In this document: positions 8,446 through 17,425 of the stretch, one piece after another
How the letters are laid out: each line of letters opens with the position of its first letter
Position numbering within the stretch: the stretch's first letter is position 1
Source of the DNA: CAUZJO01 sp963580245
GTDB taxonomy: Bacteria; Sumerlaeota; Sumerlaeia; MVZB01
Length of the DNA stretch: 48,600 nucleotides
Direction of reading: 5' to 3'
NCBI GenBank assembly: GCA_963580245.1
Contig: CAUZJO010000012.1
Span: 1 to 48,600, forward strand
The notes under the pieces: model-generated
The model's database searches: none
What the model was told of the DNA's origin: nothing
What the model saw: only the letters and a program-made list of their open reading frames with translations
Program-made: the position numbers and the translations under genes

Positions 8446-10308
8446 TCATTCCTCAAGAACGCGAACGTAACGGAATCCGACGTTCGGCATGCGCAGGTTG
8501 GGATTCATGAACCGGCCTTCAAGATGGTTAAAATTGGGGTCTCCGCGCGTATGATCCCCGCCCGGGACGATGCGTTGTCCGTTCAGTTCGTCCTCGCCCC
8601 ACTCCGCCACATTGCCGACCAGGTCATACATCTGCGCCGAGCCGGGGATGTGGATTTTGTCCCATAGAACCGTCTTAATGGTCTTCACCTTGTTGGTCAG
8701 GTGAAAACGCGCGCGGCTCCAGTAATTCGGCTCCAACGGATTGCCGCGACGGGTGACGCCGCGCATGGCGCGCAGGTATTCGGCTCGGGTCGGCAGGCGC
8801 ACCGAACCCGCCCTCCAACCCTTGACGTTGGCCAGCCACGGGCAGAACGTCTTGGCCTGGTGCCACGTCACGTTGGTTACCGGCGTCTGGGCCATTTCGG
8901 ATGAGTATTGTGCTCCGTCCCAGTAATCGGGGGGCTGCTCGAAGGCCGCCAGAACGAAGAACCGATAGTCATGGTTGGTCACTTCATTGATGGCCATTTC
9001 AAAGGCGGGCGGATCATCGGGTTCGACGGGATGGAAGGCGAGCATCCCGGATGGGGGATCGGGTTGGGGAGCGAATCGCGGCGGGCTTGACCCCGGCGTT
9101 GTGGTTGGTGCGGGCGTCGCCGCGAGAGGGGAGCCCTGGTGTTGAGGAGTGACCGCCTGGGTCGCTTGGTCGGGATCGACGGTCGGTGCCGGCACGATCG
9201 GGGCCTGCGTGGTCCTCTCGCCGGGGCCCAAATATCGCGTGGTGGCCTTGCCGCCGTAAACCACGTCCTTGAGATAAACCGCCGGGAATGCTAACGCGCC
9301 CAAGCCCAGCGCAATCAGCACGCCGTTACGCACTTTGGTCGGCACCACGCCGGTCAGCCGGGCCAGCAGCGAGTGCCGAGAGCGGGTGTCGGCCTTTTGG
9401 CTGACGATCTCCTCGATGTCGTCGCCGCTAAACGTGTCGCTGATTCCAATCGACGTCAGTTCTTGATCGGTGGGATAGGCCGACAGTGTAAAATCGGCGA
9501 CGACGGCATAAGCCTTGTCGTATTCCAGGCCATAGGCCGAGGCCTTCAGGACCAGGAATGTGGCCTGATCGTCGCTGATAAAGCCCCCGCCCGCCACGCG
9601 CTTGACCATCCTCTTGAAGCTCTCGTTGAGGAACTCGTTGATCATTTTGCCGGCCTGTTGGGCGTCGAGCTTGTAGCGGCCCGCGTCTTTGATCAGGCCT
9701 TTGACGACACTGGGCGTCAGTTGCCCGCTATTCTCCATCCCCGCCAGCATCAGCGAGAAACCCTCTTCGCCCTCGACCGCCAGGCGGAACTCCCAGTCGT
9801 CCTTTTGGTCGGCGAGCTGTTCGGCGGCGCGGGCGACCTTGATCTCCTCCTTGACCTTGGCCACGATACCCTGGGCATCGTCGGCCGAGATGTCGTGTTC
9901 GCCGGCGAACGCCGACAGATGCAGGCGTGACTGGCTGTCGAGTTGGTTATCGGCCAGCGCGGCGCGCACCAGTTCGGTGAAGACCTCGGTCGGGCTGCGC
10001 GTCTCACCGCGCTCGAGCCGTTCCAGCTCCTCGCGGTAAGCCTGGCGGCGTTTGGGGTCCTTTAGAATCTGGGCGGCCCGGTGCAACTGTGAGAGCAGAC
10101 GCACGACCTCCTCGCCATACTTGGAGGACGTCTGCCATTTGCGCAGGACCTTGGAGCGCTCCATGACCACGCGGTCGACGTCGGCCCGCTCCTGGACCTC
10201 GCGACTGACCCCGAGCAGCGTGAAGTAATCGAAGGTGTCGTTCGCCTCGAGCTTCATCGCTTCGAGCAGCGGCTGACTGATCGGGATGGTAAGCGAGGAC
10301 TTGGCCAT
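8446..10308 (-). CDS. Membrane-anchored protein: J-like domain plus sulfatase-modifying-factor (FGE) fold
   Basis: This 620-residue protein has four parts. Residues 25-95 (FDYFTLLGVS to KDPKRRQAYREEL) look like a J domain but lack the HPD motif needed to stimulate Hsp70 ATPase. Residues 105-310 are helical and acidic, with patterns like TerB-type helical repeats. One hydrophobic segment follows (GVLIALGLGALAFPAVYL) and then a Pro/Thr-rich linker. The C-terminal 195 residues have the FGE-sulfatase fold (EVTNHDYRFF, TPVTNVTWHQA, RLPTRAEYLRAMRG, DLVGNVAEWGED, PNVGFRYVR). The usual cysteine near the GFR end is Tyr, so formylglycine-forming activity is unlikely. The start codon overlaps the stop of the Hsp70-like gene as TAATG, so the two are translationally coupled. 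The J-like part is probably cytoplasmic and the FGE part external. Confidence 0.85.
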   Translation of the reverse strand: MAKSSLTIPISQPLLEAMKLEANDTFDYFTLLGVSREVQERADVDRVVMERSKVLRKWQTSSKYGEEVVRLLSQLHRAAQILKDPKRRQAYREELERLERGETRSPTEVFTELVRAALADNQLDSQSRLHLSAFAGEHDISADDAQGIVAKVKEEIKVARAAEQLADQKDDWEFRLAVEGEEGFSLMLAGMENSGQLTPSVVKGLIKDAGRYKLDAQQAGKMINEFLNESFKRMVKRVAGGGFISDDQATFLVLKASAYGLEYDKAYAVVADFTLSAYPTDQELTSIGISDTFSGDDIEEIVSQKADTRSRHSLLARLTGVVPTKVRNGVLIALGLGALAFPAVYLKDVVYGGKATTRYLGPGERTTQAPIVPAPTVDPDQATQAVTPQHQGSPLAATPAPTTTPGSSPPRFAPQPDPPSGMLAFHPVEPDDPPAFEMAINEVTNHDYRFFVLAAFEQPPDYWDGAQYSSEMAQTPVTNVTWHQAKTFCPWLANVKGWRAGSVRLPTRAEYLRAMRGVTRRGNPLEPNYWSRARFHLTNKVKTIKTVLWDKIHIPGSAQMYDLVGNVAEWGEDELNGQRIVPGGDHTRGDPNFNHLEGRFMNPNLRMPNVGFRYVRVLEE

Positions 10309-11888
10309 TATTCGATCGTCAAGGCGCTCAGGCGTTCGCGGGAGGCAAGGATCGCCTCTTCCGTCATCCCCATGGTCCGGTTGATGTGGGTTTGAACGGT
10401 CTGGTCGATCGTGGGCAGGCGGGCCGTGACGTCGAGCCGGCCGTCATGGTTGTATTGAAAGCAGACCTCGATCGGCGTCCCCTTGGGCAGCCCCTCGGGC
10501 AGGCCCCGGATGAAACACGTCCCCAATTCCGCGCACGCATCGGGCGTTTCGCTCTCCCCTTCCATCACGACGATGCGGATCTGGTTTTGGGAATCGACCG
10601 ACGTGCGGAAGGTCTTGACCTCGCGGAGCGGGATGGTGGCGCGCCGGGGGATGATGGCCGCCACGACTTTCTTGCCCTTTGGATTGAGCGCGATCAGACC
10701 CATGGTATGGGCGTTGATCAAACGCTCTTCCATTTGGCGGAAACGGTCCAACTGCTCCTCGCGCACATTGGGCAGGGGAACCAGCGCGCCTTCCTCCGAG
10801 AGCCTCAGTTGCGTAATGACCGCATGGATGGCGGCCCCCAGGGCCACGCACTCATCGGGGTTGAGCAATTGTTTGGCCTCGTGGCCCAAAACCTCCTTGA
10901 GCATTTGGCGCACCGATCCCATGCGAGTCGATCCACCCACCAGCAAGCACTCGTCGATCTCCTGGATATCCAGCCCGGCCTCTTCGACGGCCAACATCAA
11001 CGTGGTTTCGGTCTGGGACAGCAGGTCCTCGGTCATCCTCTCGAACTGATCGCGCGTGATGTCGACGGATTCGACCCGGCCGTCCAGCGTCACGCTCATC
11101 CGCGTGGCGGACAGTTTCGACAGGCGCAATTTAGCCTGTTCGGCCTGCGTAAAGAGCGACTGCATCACCTCGGCGTCCTCGCGCGGGTCGATGTCATGCT
11201 TTTCAACGAATCGATCCGCGACGAAATCGATCAGGCGCTCGTCCCAGTCCTTGCCCCCCAGTTGGACGTCGCCGTCGGTGGCCAGCATCGTGACCGTGTC
11301 GCCGCTGATCCGCATCACCGTCACGTCGAACGTGCCGCCGCCCAGGTCGTAGACGAGCACCGTCTTATCGATCCCGAGCGTATCGAATCCGTAAGCGAGG
11401 GCCGCCGCGGTGGGCTCGTTGATGATGCTCATCACCTCCAATCCGGCGATCCGGCCGGCATCTTCGGTCGACTTGCGCTGTTGCTCGGTGAAGAAGGCGG
11501 GGACGGTGATGACCGCGTGCGTGATCTGCTTGATGGAGCCCAGGGCGGTTTCGGCATCGGTCACCACCTTGCGCAGAATCATCGCCGACAGTTCCTCGGG
11601 CGACCATTCCTCATCCCCCAGCAGGAAAAGTTTGCGCCGGCGGCCGATGAAGGGCTTGATGAACTGGATCGTGTTGGACGGGCTGATCTCGGTTTGTTCT
11701 TTGGCGATGCCGCCGACCAGAACCGAATCGCCTTCGATGTAGATCACCGAGGGCGTCGTCCGTTGGTTGTCGCTGTTGGGGATGATTTGGGGTTGGCCGA
11801 ACTCGTCCACCATTGCCACCACGGAATAGGTGGTCCCAAGGTCGATCCCGACCGCAATGGCATTCTCCGGCAGTTCGCTCATGGCCAT
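10308..11888 (-). CDS. Truncated Hsp70/DnaK-like chaperone
   Basis: The full Hsp70 nucleotide-binding domain is present: GIDLGTTYSVVA, INEPTAAALAYGFD, VYDLGGGTFDVTV and the late LLVGGSTRMGSV. A shorter beta substrate-binding domain follows. At 526 residues it is about 100 shorter than DnaK and lacks the helical lid and the acidic tail, ending in LSALTIE. It is therefore probably a specialised chaperone rather than the housekeeping DnaK. It is not linked to grpE or a true dnaJ. Instead it overlaps the J-like/FGE gene by one base, which suggests that this partner replaces a normal DnaJ. The start is ATG at 11888; a second ATG lies two codons later. Confidence 0.92.
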   Translation of the reverse strand: MAMSELPENAIAVGIDLGTTYSVVAMVDEFGQPQIIPNSDNQRTTPSVIYIEGDSVLVGGIAKEQTEISPSNTIQFIKPFIGRRRKLFLLGDEEWSPEELSAMILRKVVTDAETALGSIKQITHAVITVPAFFTEQQRKSTEDAGRIAGLEVMSIINEPTAAALAYGFDTLGIDKTVLVYDLGGGTFDVTVMRISGDTVTMLATDGDVQLGGKDWDERLIDFVADRFVEKHDIDPREDAEVMQSLFTQAEQAKLRLSKLSATRMSVTLDGRVESVDITRDQFERMTEDLLSQTETTLMLAVEEAGLDIQEIDECLLVGGSTRMGSVRQMLKEVLGHEAKQLLNPDECVALGAAIHAVITQLRLSEEGALVPLPNVREEQLDRFRQMEERLINAHTMGLIALNPKGKKVVAAIIPRRATIPLREVKTFRTSVDSQNQIRIVVMEGESETPDACAELGTCFIRGLPEGLPKGTPIEVCFQYNHDGRLDVTARLPTIDQTVQTHINRTMGMTEEAILASRERLSALTIE

Positions 11889-11910
11889 CCGTTGATCCGT
11901 CCCCGTTCCA

Positions 11911-11951
11911 TACTGACATGGCTCAGTAATAAGAATAACTCATTCTTGAGT
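11911..11951. promoter_or_regulatory. Two inverted repeats in the Hsp70-like operon promoter
   Basis: TACTGA-6-TCAGTA covers 11911-11928 and ACTCA-4-TGAGT covers 11938-11951. The first overlaps the candidate -10 box and the second lies mostly in the spacer. They could be operators. They do not match the CIRCE element used by HrcA. Confidence 0.4.
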
Positions 11952-11954
11952 CAG
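11926..11954 (-). promoter_or_regulatory. Candidate promoter of the Hsp70-like operon
   Basis: On the minus strand, CTGACT (11949-11954) is followed after 17 bases by TATTAC (11926-11931). It is about 40 bases before the start codon, in an AT-rich patch of an otherwise GC-rich region. Confidence 0.45.
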
Positions 11955-12229
11955 AGGACATTACTTTCGAGCCGGCCCACCCGTGACCTCTCTCTAAAGC
12001 GTTGATTTCATTCCGTTTAGGTCAAGGCATGGGCCTCCTCGCCCGCGACCTAATCGAGGGCTTGCGCGGAGGCCTGGGGGACCCGGCCTGATCGGACTCC
12101 CTTTCCCGCCGGGGAGGATTATCACCGATCACCCCGCCGGCAGGCAAGCCCCGCTTCGGCCGACGCGTGCGGAGGGGGCGGCGGCTCTTGAAAGGTTGGC
12201 AATGGGTGAGAGGTCTGGGCCGGCGAAGT
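11955..12229. other. Intergenic stretch with no supported gene
   Basis: This GC-rich stretch lies between the Hsp70-like operon start and the end of the DUF4139 gene. No frame with a ribosome binding site or domain was found. No stem followed by a T-run was found for the DUF4139 gene. Confidence 0.45.
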
Positions 12230-13717
12230 CTACCAACGCACGCGCACGCGATAGCTCAGGATCGTCTCGCCGTCGCTCTGGACCGGAACCTCGAAGGCGA
12301 TGGTCCGTGAGTCGCGTTTTTGGTGCGGGATACTCTCTTTAATGATCTCCCAGTCGCCATGGACGTGCTCGATGACGTTGACCGTCACCGGTTCGTCCTT
12401 GTGGTTGCGAATCGTGATCTTGTAGCCCATCTCCACCACGTGGTCGGCGATCTTGCGGTAATCGCTACGGCTGCGCTCGGCCACGATGTCGAACGCGTTG
12501 CCGAGGATGAGGCCGATCTTCTCGTTCTTGGGGGTGTGGTCGAGCTGGTCCTCGCCCACGAGCTGCAGCGACTGGTCGGTATCGGCCTTGTAAACCCGCA
12601 CGCGGCCGGCGGGTAGGGCCATGCCCAGATTGTTTTCCTCGCGGTTCTCGAACTCGATCATGACCTGCACGTCGCGCTTTTCGGCCCCACGCACGTCGGC
12701 CTGGACGGTCCAGGGTGGGCTTTCGACGGCGTAGATTTTCGTGGCCGGCACGTCCAAACCCTCAAGGAGGGTCATCTGCTTGGTTTCGTTGTTGGCCAGC
12801 GTCGTGCGGCGGGCCAAGGTGTAGAGGTGATACTCGAAGAAGCTCTTCTCCTCGAACTGGCGCGCGGCGCCCTCCTCCATCGCCATGGCCGCAAGATGGA
12901 GCCTTCGCTTGGGCCGCTTCTCGACGCGGCGGACGTCGCCGGCGATGAGCTTGAGCTGGGCGTCGGCGTAAGCGGTCCCGCTATGGTTCTCGAGCGTGAC
13001 CCAGCCGGTCAGGTCGAGGGCCGTGTCCTGGGCGTTGATCACGGCCACGTAGTCGGCCTTCCAATTCATGCCGTTGGTCAGGTAGGAGACTTCGAGCCGC
13101 TGCTCGCCGCCTTGCCGGTTGCCAAGCAGCCATACCAGCGTGGGCCGGGCCAGGAGGTTGTCGGGCACCTCGGCCACCGAGATCGAGCCGGGCGGGTTGA
13201 TCGCCACCTCGCCGTCGCTGAACTGGACGATTCTGCCGCCGTTGAGCGACAGCAGGGTTCCCGCGCGCTCGATCTCCACGTCGTCGCCCTCAGTGCTTCG
13301 GCGGGTCGTTGTGATACGAATGGGGCGGCCGATAAAGCGCTCGAGCAGCGTATCGGGGCTGAGCAGGTCGTAGCGGTAGTTCTGTTCAAGAATGCCGACG
13401 GCGCCCGGCGCGGTGAGCGATTTGAAGGCCACCGAGGTCGGGTCGATCTGCTCGGCCACGTCGCTCACTTCAAGTTCGAGCGTCCCCACCGGCAGGTCGG
13501 CCCGACGCACCTCGCGGACCAGGCCGTAGTTGTTATTGTAAACCGTGACCATCACGCTCTCGCGCGAGTCCTGGCCGATTCGCAGCCGGAGGGCCTCATC
13601 CTGAGCGCCCCCGGGCCTGGCGACCGCCAGCCCCAGCAGCCCAACCACCAGCATCACGATCGTTGGGTGTTGGGACCCAGCCCCGGCCAAGCTCCCGGAT
13701 GTTCGTTGCCTTCTCAT
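12230..13717 (-). CDS. Exported DUF4139 domain protein
   Basis: The protein of about 495 residues begins with a signal peptide (hydrophobic core TIVMLVVGLLGLAVA, probable cleavage after GGAQ). The rest has the DUF4139 pattern: VTVYNNNYGLVREVRRADLP near the start, then a GxLxxLNGGRIVQ segment, LEVSYLTNGMNWKADYVAVI and many beta strands to the end. It is likely a periplasmic or surface beta-rich protein; the family has no proven reaction. I chose the ATG at 13717 because AAGGAGGGG lies seven bases upstream; a longer frame to 13750 has no such site. The next gene upstream (sugar dehydrogenase) has the same direction, about 175 bases away. Confidence 0.85.
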   Translation of the reverse strand: MRRQRTSGSLAGAGSQHPTIVMLVVGLLGLAVARPGGAQDEALRLRIGQDSRESVMVTVYNNNYGLVREVRRADLPVGTLELEVSDVAEQIDPTSVAFKSLTAPGAVGILEQNYRYDLLSPDTLLERFIGRPIRITTTRRSTEGDDVEIERAGTLLSLNGGRIVQFSDGEVAINPPGSISVAEVPDNLLARPTLVWLLGNRQGGEQRLEVSYLTNGMNWKADYVAVINAQDTALDLTGWVTLENHSGTAYADAQLKLIAGDVRRVEKRPKRRLHLAAMAMEEGAARQFEEKSFFEYHLYTLARRTTLANNETKQMTLLEGLDVPATKIYAVESPPWTVQADVRGAEKRDVQVMIEFENREENNLGMALPAGRVRVYKADTDQSLQLVGEDQLDHTPKNEKIGLILGNAFDIVAERSRSDYRKIADHVVEMGYKITIRNHKDEPVTVNVIEHVHGDWEIIKESIPHQKRDSRTIAFEVPVQSDGETILSYRVRVRW

Positions 13718-13891
13718 CGGATTCCCCTCCTTCGACTGCTCTAGGCGCATTCAGGATGACATCAAATCCGCCTACAAGTCCATGACACACCGATCGCCGA
13801 AATGTTTCCGGCGCGATTTCGCTTGTCGAGATTAAAGCCGTGATCCATGACCAGTTCGAGCGCGGCTCTCCCCCGGCTCTGGGCAAGCGGG

Positions 13892-15394
13892 TCAATCGTA
13901 TATGAACCAACGCGAGGCTTGAATCTGGTTCGGGAAGAGGGTCGAGCCCAGTCGATAGATGCCGCGCTTGAATGAGAAGAACAGGTCGCCGCCGAACGGA
14001 TCGGCCTTGATCGTGACCAGGTTGAAACCCTGCGAGAAGCTGCGCAGGCTGCCGCCGATGGCTTTGATTTTCAGGACATTGTCTGCGTCATCAAACTGCG
14101 CCGCAAACAGGTTATTGAAGATGCAATCGCCGAAAAAGTAATGGCCGGCCAGATCGCTCGGATAGGTGGTCCCCTCATAAAACGCCCCGCCGATCATGCA
14201 ACGGTTCCTATAAGGCAGCGTGCTGGGTTCGGTCACGCCGGGCGGAAAGACGGGTTCATCGAGCGAGGAACTTCGATGCATGGCGAAGACCGGGAGGGTC
14301 ACTTGCTCGGGATCGGGCCGCGGCACATCCCCGAACGTCCGGTCGGGATCGAGTTTGACGAGCGGGTCGGCGTCGGGGTCGAATTCGACGTGAGCGACCC
14401 AATACGGCCAACCGAAGTTCTCCCCGCCCTCGCGAGAAACGTAGACGCTCTCCCAACTGGCGGGCCCGACGTTCCCGATGTAAAGTGCTCCGGGCCGAGC
14501 CTGGGCCGGGTCGGGGTCGCCCGTCCCCGGGCGGATCGTCATGCGGAACGGATTGCGCAGCCCCAAGGCCCACACCTTGGATTCGATGTCATCGGGGTCC
14601 CCGGTGAAAAAGGGATTGGTCGAATACCCCTGACCGGTCAGCGGATCAATGCGAATCACCTTGCCGTTGTAAGAGCGTAAGAACTGGGCTCGGAGCTGGC
14701 CGATGTTTTGCTCGGCGGGAATGCGATCGTCCTCGATGTTGTCGTAGCAGGCATCGAATGTTGCGCCGAAATTGTCGGAATCGCCGGTTGAGACCAGCAG
14801 CGAGCCATCGGCGCCGAAGGCCAGGGCCGCGTTGGGGTGGAACCACGAGTGGGCGACGGCGCCGCTCCCCCACGTTTCGCCCAGCAGGATCGCGCGGCTG
14901 GCGAGATCGGCCGTCCGGTGATCGGAGGCCGGATCGGCACGGTAGCGGGTCAGGCGGGTGAAACGGTGCAACCCGTCCTCCAGATCGTTGTCGGTGGGAT
15001 CCACCGTGTAATAGAGATAGACGTAGGGTTGGTTCGGATAGTCGGGATGGAGCGCGATCGAAAGCAACCCCCCCTGCCCCTCGAACGTCACTTCGTCGGT
15101 CAGGTCGAGGAACGGGACCGCTTCCCCCGTATCCGGATCCGAGGCGAACGAGCCGTCGCGCAACATGTAGAAGACAAACCCACCCTGCGTGGTGACCAGA
15201 AGGTTGCCTCGATGGTCGAACGCGAAGTCGGTGGCGTAAAGCTCGGCGCCGGAAAAGAATTCCGGGCCCGCAAGCTCGATCAGCTCAAAATCCTCATACC
15301 CGGGTGCCCAGGATTGGGCGAAGAGATCGTTTGGGTCCGCCAACCACGCACACAGAAGCCCTATCAACGGCATGAAAAAAGATCGACGGCGCAT
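13892..15394 (-). CDS. Secreted PQQ-type sugar dehydrogenase (GSDH-like beta-propeller)
   Basis: The protein resembles soluble glucose/sorbosone dehydrogenases and Hedgehog-interacting-protein-like beta-propellers. Typical stretches are GNLLVTTQGGFVF, EGQGGLLSIALHPDYPNQPYVYLYYT, NGKVIRIDPLTGQGYSTNPFF, VWALGLRNPFRMTIRPG and GENFGWPYW. This family oxidises aldose sugars or sugar derivatives with PQQ in the periplasm or outside the cell, but many members have no known substrate. A signal peptide is visible (MRRRSFFMPLIGLLCAWLA ending DLFAQ). The frame is open to 15466; I prefer the ATG at 15394 because it starts the signal peptide directly, although no strong ribosome binding site decides it. 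No PQQ synthesis genes are in the window. Confidence 0.85.
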   Translation of the reverse strand: MRRRSFFMPLIGLLCAWLADPNDLFAQSWAPGYEDFELIELAGPEFFSGAELYATDFAFDHRGNLLVTTQGGFVFYMLRDGSFASDPDTGEAVPFLDLTDEVTFEGQGGLLSIALHPDYPNQPYVYLYYTVDPTDNDLEDGLHRFTRLTRYRADPASDHRTADLASRAILLGETWGSGAVAHSWFHPNAALAFGADGSLLVSTGDSDNFGATFDACYDNIEDDRIPAEQNIGQLRAQFLRSYNGKVIRIDPLTGQGYSTNPFFTGDPDDIESKVWALGLRNPFRMTIRPGTGDPDPAQARPGALYIGNVGPASWESVYVSREGGENFGWPYWVAHVEFDPDADPLVKLDPDRTFGDVPRPDPEQVTLPVFAMHRSSSLDEPVFPPGVTEPSTLPYRNRCMIGGAFYEGTTYPSDLAGHYFFGDCIFNNLFAAQFDDADNVLKIKAIGGSLRSFSQGFNLVTIKADPFGGDLFFSFKRGIYRLGSTLFPNQIQASRWFIYD

Positions 15395-15565
15395 TCGAAC
15401 ACACATCCCACATCGGCCCGGCCTTACGCGGAGCGTTTTGGCTCCATGATGCCCCCATTGTGCCACCTGGGGTCGTTCAGCGCAACTGTCATTCGGGGCT
15501 TGGGTCGAGTAGAGTGAAGGTCGCGACGCGGATTCTTTTGAAAGTGGGGCCGCGCTGGAAATAGA

Positions 15566-17392
15566 ATGAGGCGAACATCGCGCGGACTCCCACTATCCAT
15601 GATCAAGAATTCTCTAGCGGCTGAGCGACGGAACCATGTTGTTATCGCCGTGATTGTGGCGCTTCTGGCGGCGGCGGTGAGCATCGGGTGTGTCGTCCTC
15701 AGTCCCCATGGCGACAAGGCGTTCGGTTATTCGCTCAGGGTCGACCGTTGGACAGCGTTGTGGGTCTATGCCGGCGTGCTCGCGGTGATGGTCATTGGCT
15801 TGTTGCTCCCACGCTTCCCACATCGGCTCCGGTTTGTGACGGTTTCGCTCGGTTTTATCGTCATCGGCCTGTGGCTGATGGAATACTCGTACGGTTCCAA
15901 CAGTTACGTGGTGTATCATTCGTTGATCCGTCACTATCGGGACCCAAGCTTCCTGGCCCACGACTGGTATACCAACGTGAGCGGGTCGTACAACGCGTAC
16001 TACTTTTTCGCGCGCGCCATGGCGCTCATTCCCCCGGGGCTCCTGCCCGCGGCGTTTTTTTTCGTTTGGCTGGCGGGTCTGGTTGGGACGGGGTGGGTGT
16101 TCATGCTGCTGGCCCGGTCGGTTCTATCGCCGCGCGGCCTTGCCGATCTTTGCGGCTGGCTGGCCTACGTGGGGGCGGTCCTGAGCTATCGTGGCGACCG
16201 CTATGGGATGTTCGCGCTGGGGGACAACGATTTGCTCTACCCTTTTCTCAATCCCCAGACCGTCGCCTTGGTGCTGGGTCTGTTGGGTCTGTGCGGGCTG
16301 CTGCGTGGCCGCGCGTTGATGGCCGGGATACTGGTGGGGCTGGGATTGGACCTGCACATCAACACGGGGCAGCACCTGATAATTCTTATCGTGGCGCTCG
16401 CGGTCTTCAGCCCGTTGGTTCCGGCCAGGAAGGCGCTCATCGCGTTGGTCGCGGTGTTTGTGGTCGGCGGCCCGCAAATCGTCCTGGGGGTGATGGACCA
16501 GCTCAAGGCGGCGGCCGTGCCGGCATCGGAGGAGGCGTTGAGCTTTATCCAGGTTTCGGGCCAAGTCCGCCACTCCCATCATTTGTTGCCGTCCACGTGG
16601 CCGGCGCGTCACGCCATCGAGTTCGCGACGCTCATCGTGTTGGCGGCGATCGGCCTTGGCGTTAAACCCAAGCGAAACGCCTTCGACCACGCCCATGTGG
16701 TTGTGACCGTCACGGGCCTGGCCGCTTGCCTATTGGGTTGGGTTTTCGTCGAAATCGTTCCGGTGGACCTGATCGCCAAGAGCCAGTTTTTCCGAATGAC
16801 GGTCATCATCAAGACGATCGGCCTGGTTTATGTCGCGTATCTCATCGTTCGCGTCATCAGGTGGGTTTTCGTCGATGGACTGGGCATACACATTGAGGCC
16901 CATTGCAAGCGAGCGTCGCGTATCTGGACCGCCCTATTCTTGCTCTTTGCGCTGTTGGCCGCGCCGTTGTTCTTCAAGCAGACGCAGATCGTCGAGAATC
17001 CAACCTCGAAACTGGAGCATTGGGTGATGGCCAACACGCCCGATGATGCGGTCTTCGCGGTGCCGTTTAAGCGCTTCAAGGGTTTTCCGGTGCGCGTGGG
17101 GCGGGCCGTTGTGGCCGATTACAAGCGGTTTCCCTTCCAGTCTAGAGACTACGTAGAGTGGTTCCGCCGTGTCAGCGACCTGACGGGTGTCGAACACCCA
17201 ACCGAATTCGCGCGGGTGCAAGATACCACGCAAAATATACTCAACAAGGGGTATCATGGGTTGACGATCGATGATTTTCGGGACCTGAAGCGACAGTACG
17301 GGGTGACCCATGTGATCCGCCATAAACGGTATCCCGTGAGGGACCTCAGACGAGTCTATCGCGGCGTCCAGTATTTCATCTATGAACCATGA
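15566..17392 (+). CDS. Polytopic membrane protein, possible GT-C / DUF6798-like
   Basis: This 608-residue protein has about ten hydrophobic segments through residue 480, then a soluble C-terminal domain (HWVMANTPDDAVFAVPFKRFKGFPVRVGRAVVADYKRFPFQ). A loop after the second or third segment reads RHYRDPSFLAHDWYTN. This layout, with the acidic or aromatic loop early and an external tail starting with a NTPxDAVF-type motif, is common in uncharacterised lipid-linked glycosyltransferase-like membrane proteins. I cannot name a reaction. The start may be ATG at 15566 or at 15599. It lies 33 bases before the C25 peptidase gene on the same strand, so the two are probably co-transcribed. It is divergent from the sugar dehydrogenase. 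Confidence 0.7.
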   Translation: MRRTSRGLPLSMIKNSLAAERRNHVVIAVIVALLAAAVSIGCVVLSPHGDKAFGYSLRVDRWTALWVYAGVLAVMVIGLLLPRFPHRLRFVTVSLGFIVIGLWLMEYSYGSNSYVVYHSLIRHYRDPSFLAHDWYTNVSGSYNAYYFFARAMALIPPGLLPAAFFFVWLAGLVGTGWVFMLLARSVLSPRGLADLCGWLAYVGAVLSYRGDRYGMFALGDNDLLYPFLNPQTVALVLGLLGLCGLLRGRALMAGILVGLGLDLHINTGQHLIILIVALAVFSPLVPARKALIALVAVFVVGGPQIVLGVMDQLKAAAVPASEEALSFIQVSGQVRHSHHLLPSTWPARHAIEFATLIVLAAIGLGVKPKRNAFDHAHVVVTVTGLAACLLGWVFVEIVPVDLIAKSQFFRMTVIIKTIGLVYVAYLIVRVIRWVFVDGLGIHIEAHCKRASRIWTALFLLFALLAAPLFFKQTQIVENPTSKLEHWVMANTPDDAVFAVPFKRFKGFPVRVGRAVVADYKRFPFQSRDYVEWFRRVSDLTGVEHPTEFARVQDTTQNILNKGYHGLTIDDFRDLKRQYGVTHVIRHKRYPVRDLRRVYRGVQYFIYEP

Positions 17393-17425
17393 GCCGCGAT
17401 GGGGTAAGATGATCTTTGAAAGTTC

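Noticed and set aside
8446..8866. Active formylglycine-generating enzyme
   Set aside because: The fold motifs are present but the cysteine expected near the C-terminal GFR motif is replaced by Tyr, and no sulfatase gene is nearby.
11911..11951. CIRCE-type HrcA operator
   Set aside because: The half-sites and the spacing do not match TTAGCACTC-9-GAGTGCTAA.
10386..12005. 539-codon plus-strand frame opposite the Hsp70-like gene
   Set aside because: Antisense shadow of a clear Hsp70; no ribosome binding site or recognisable fold.
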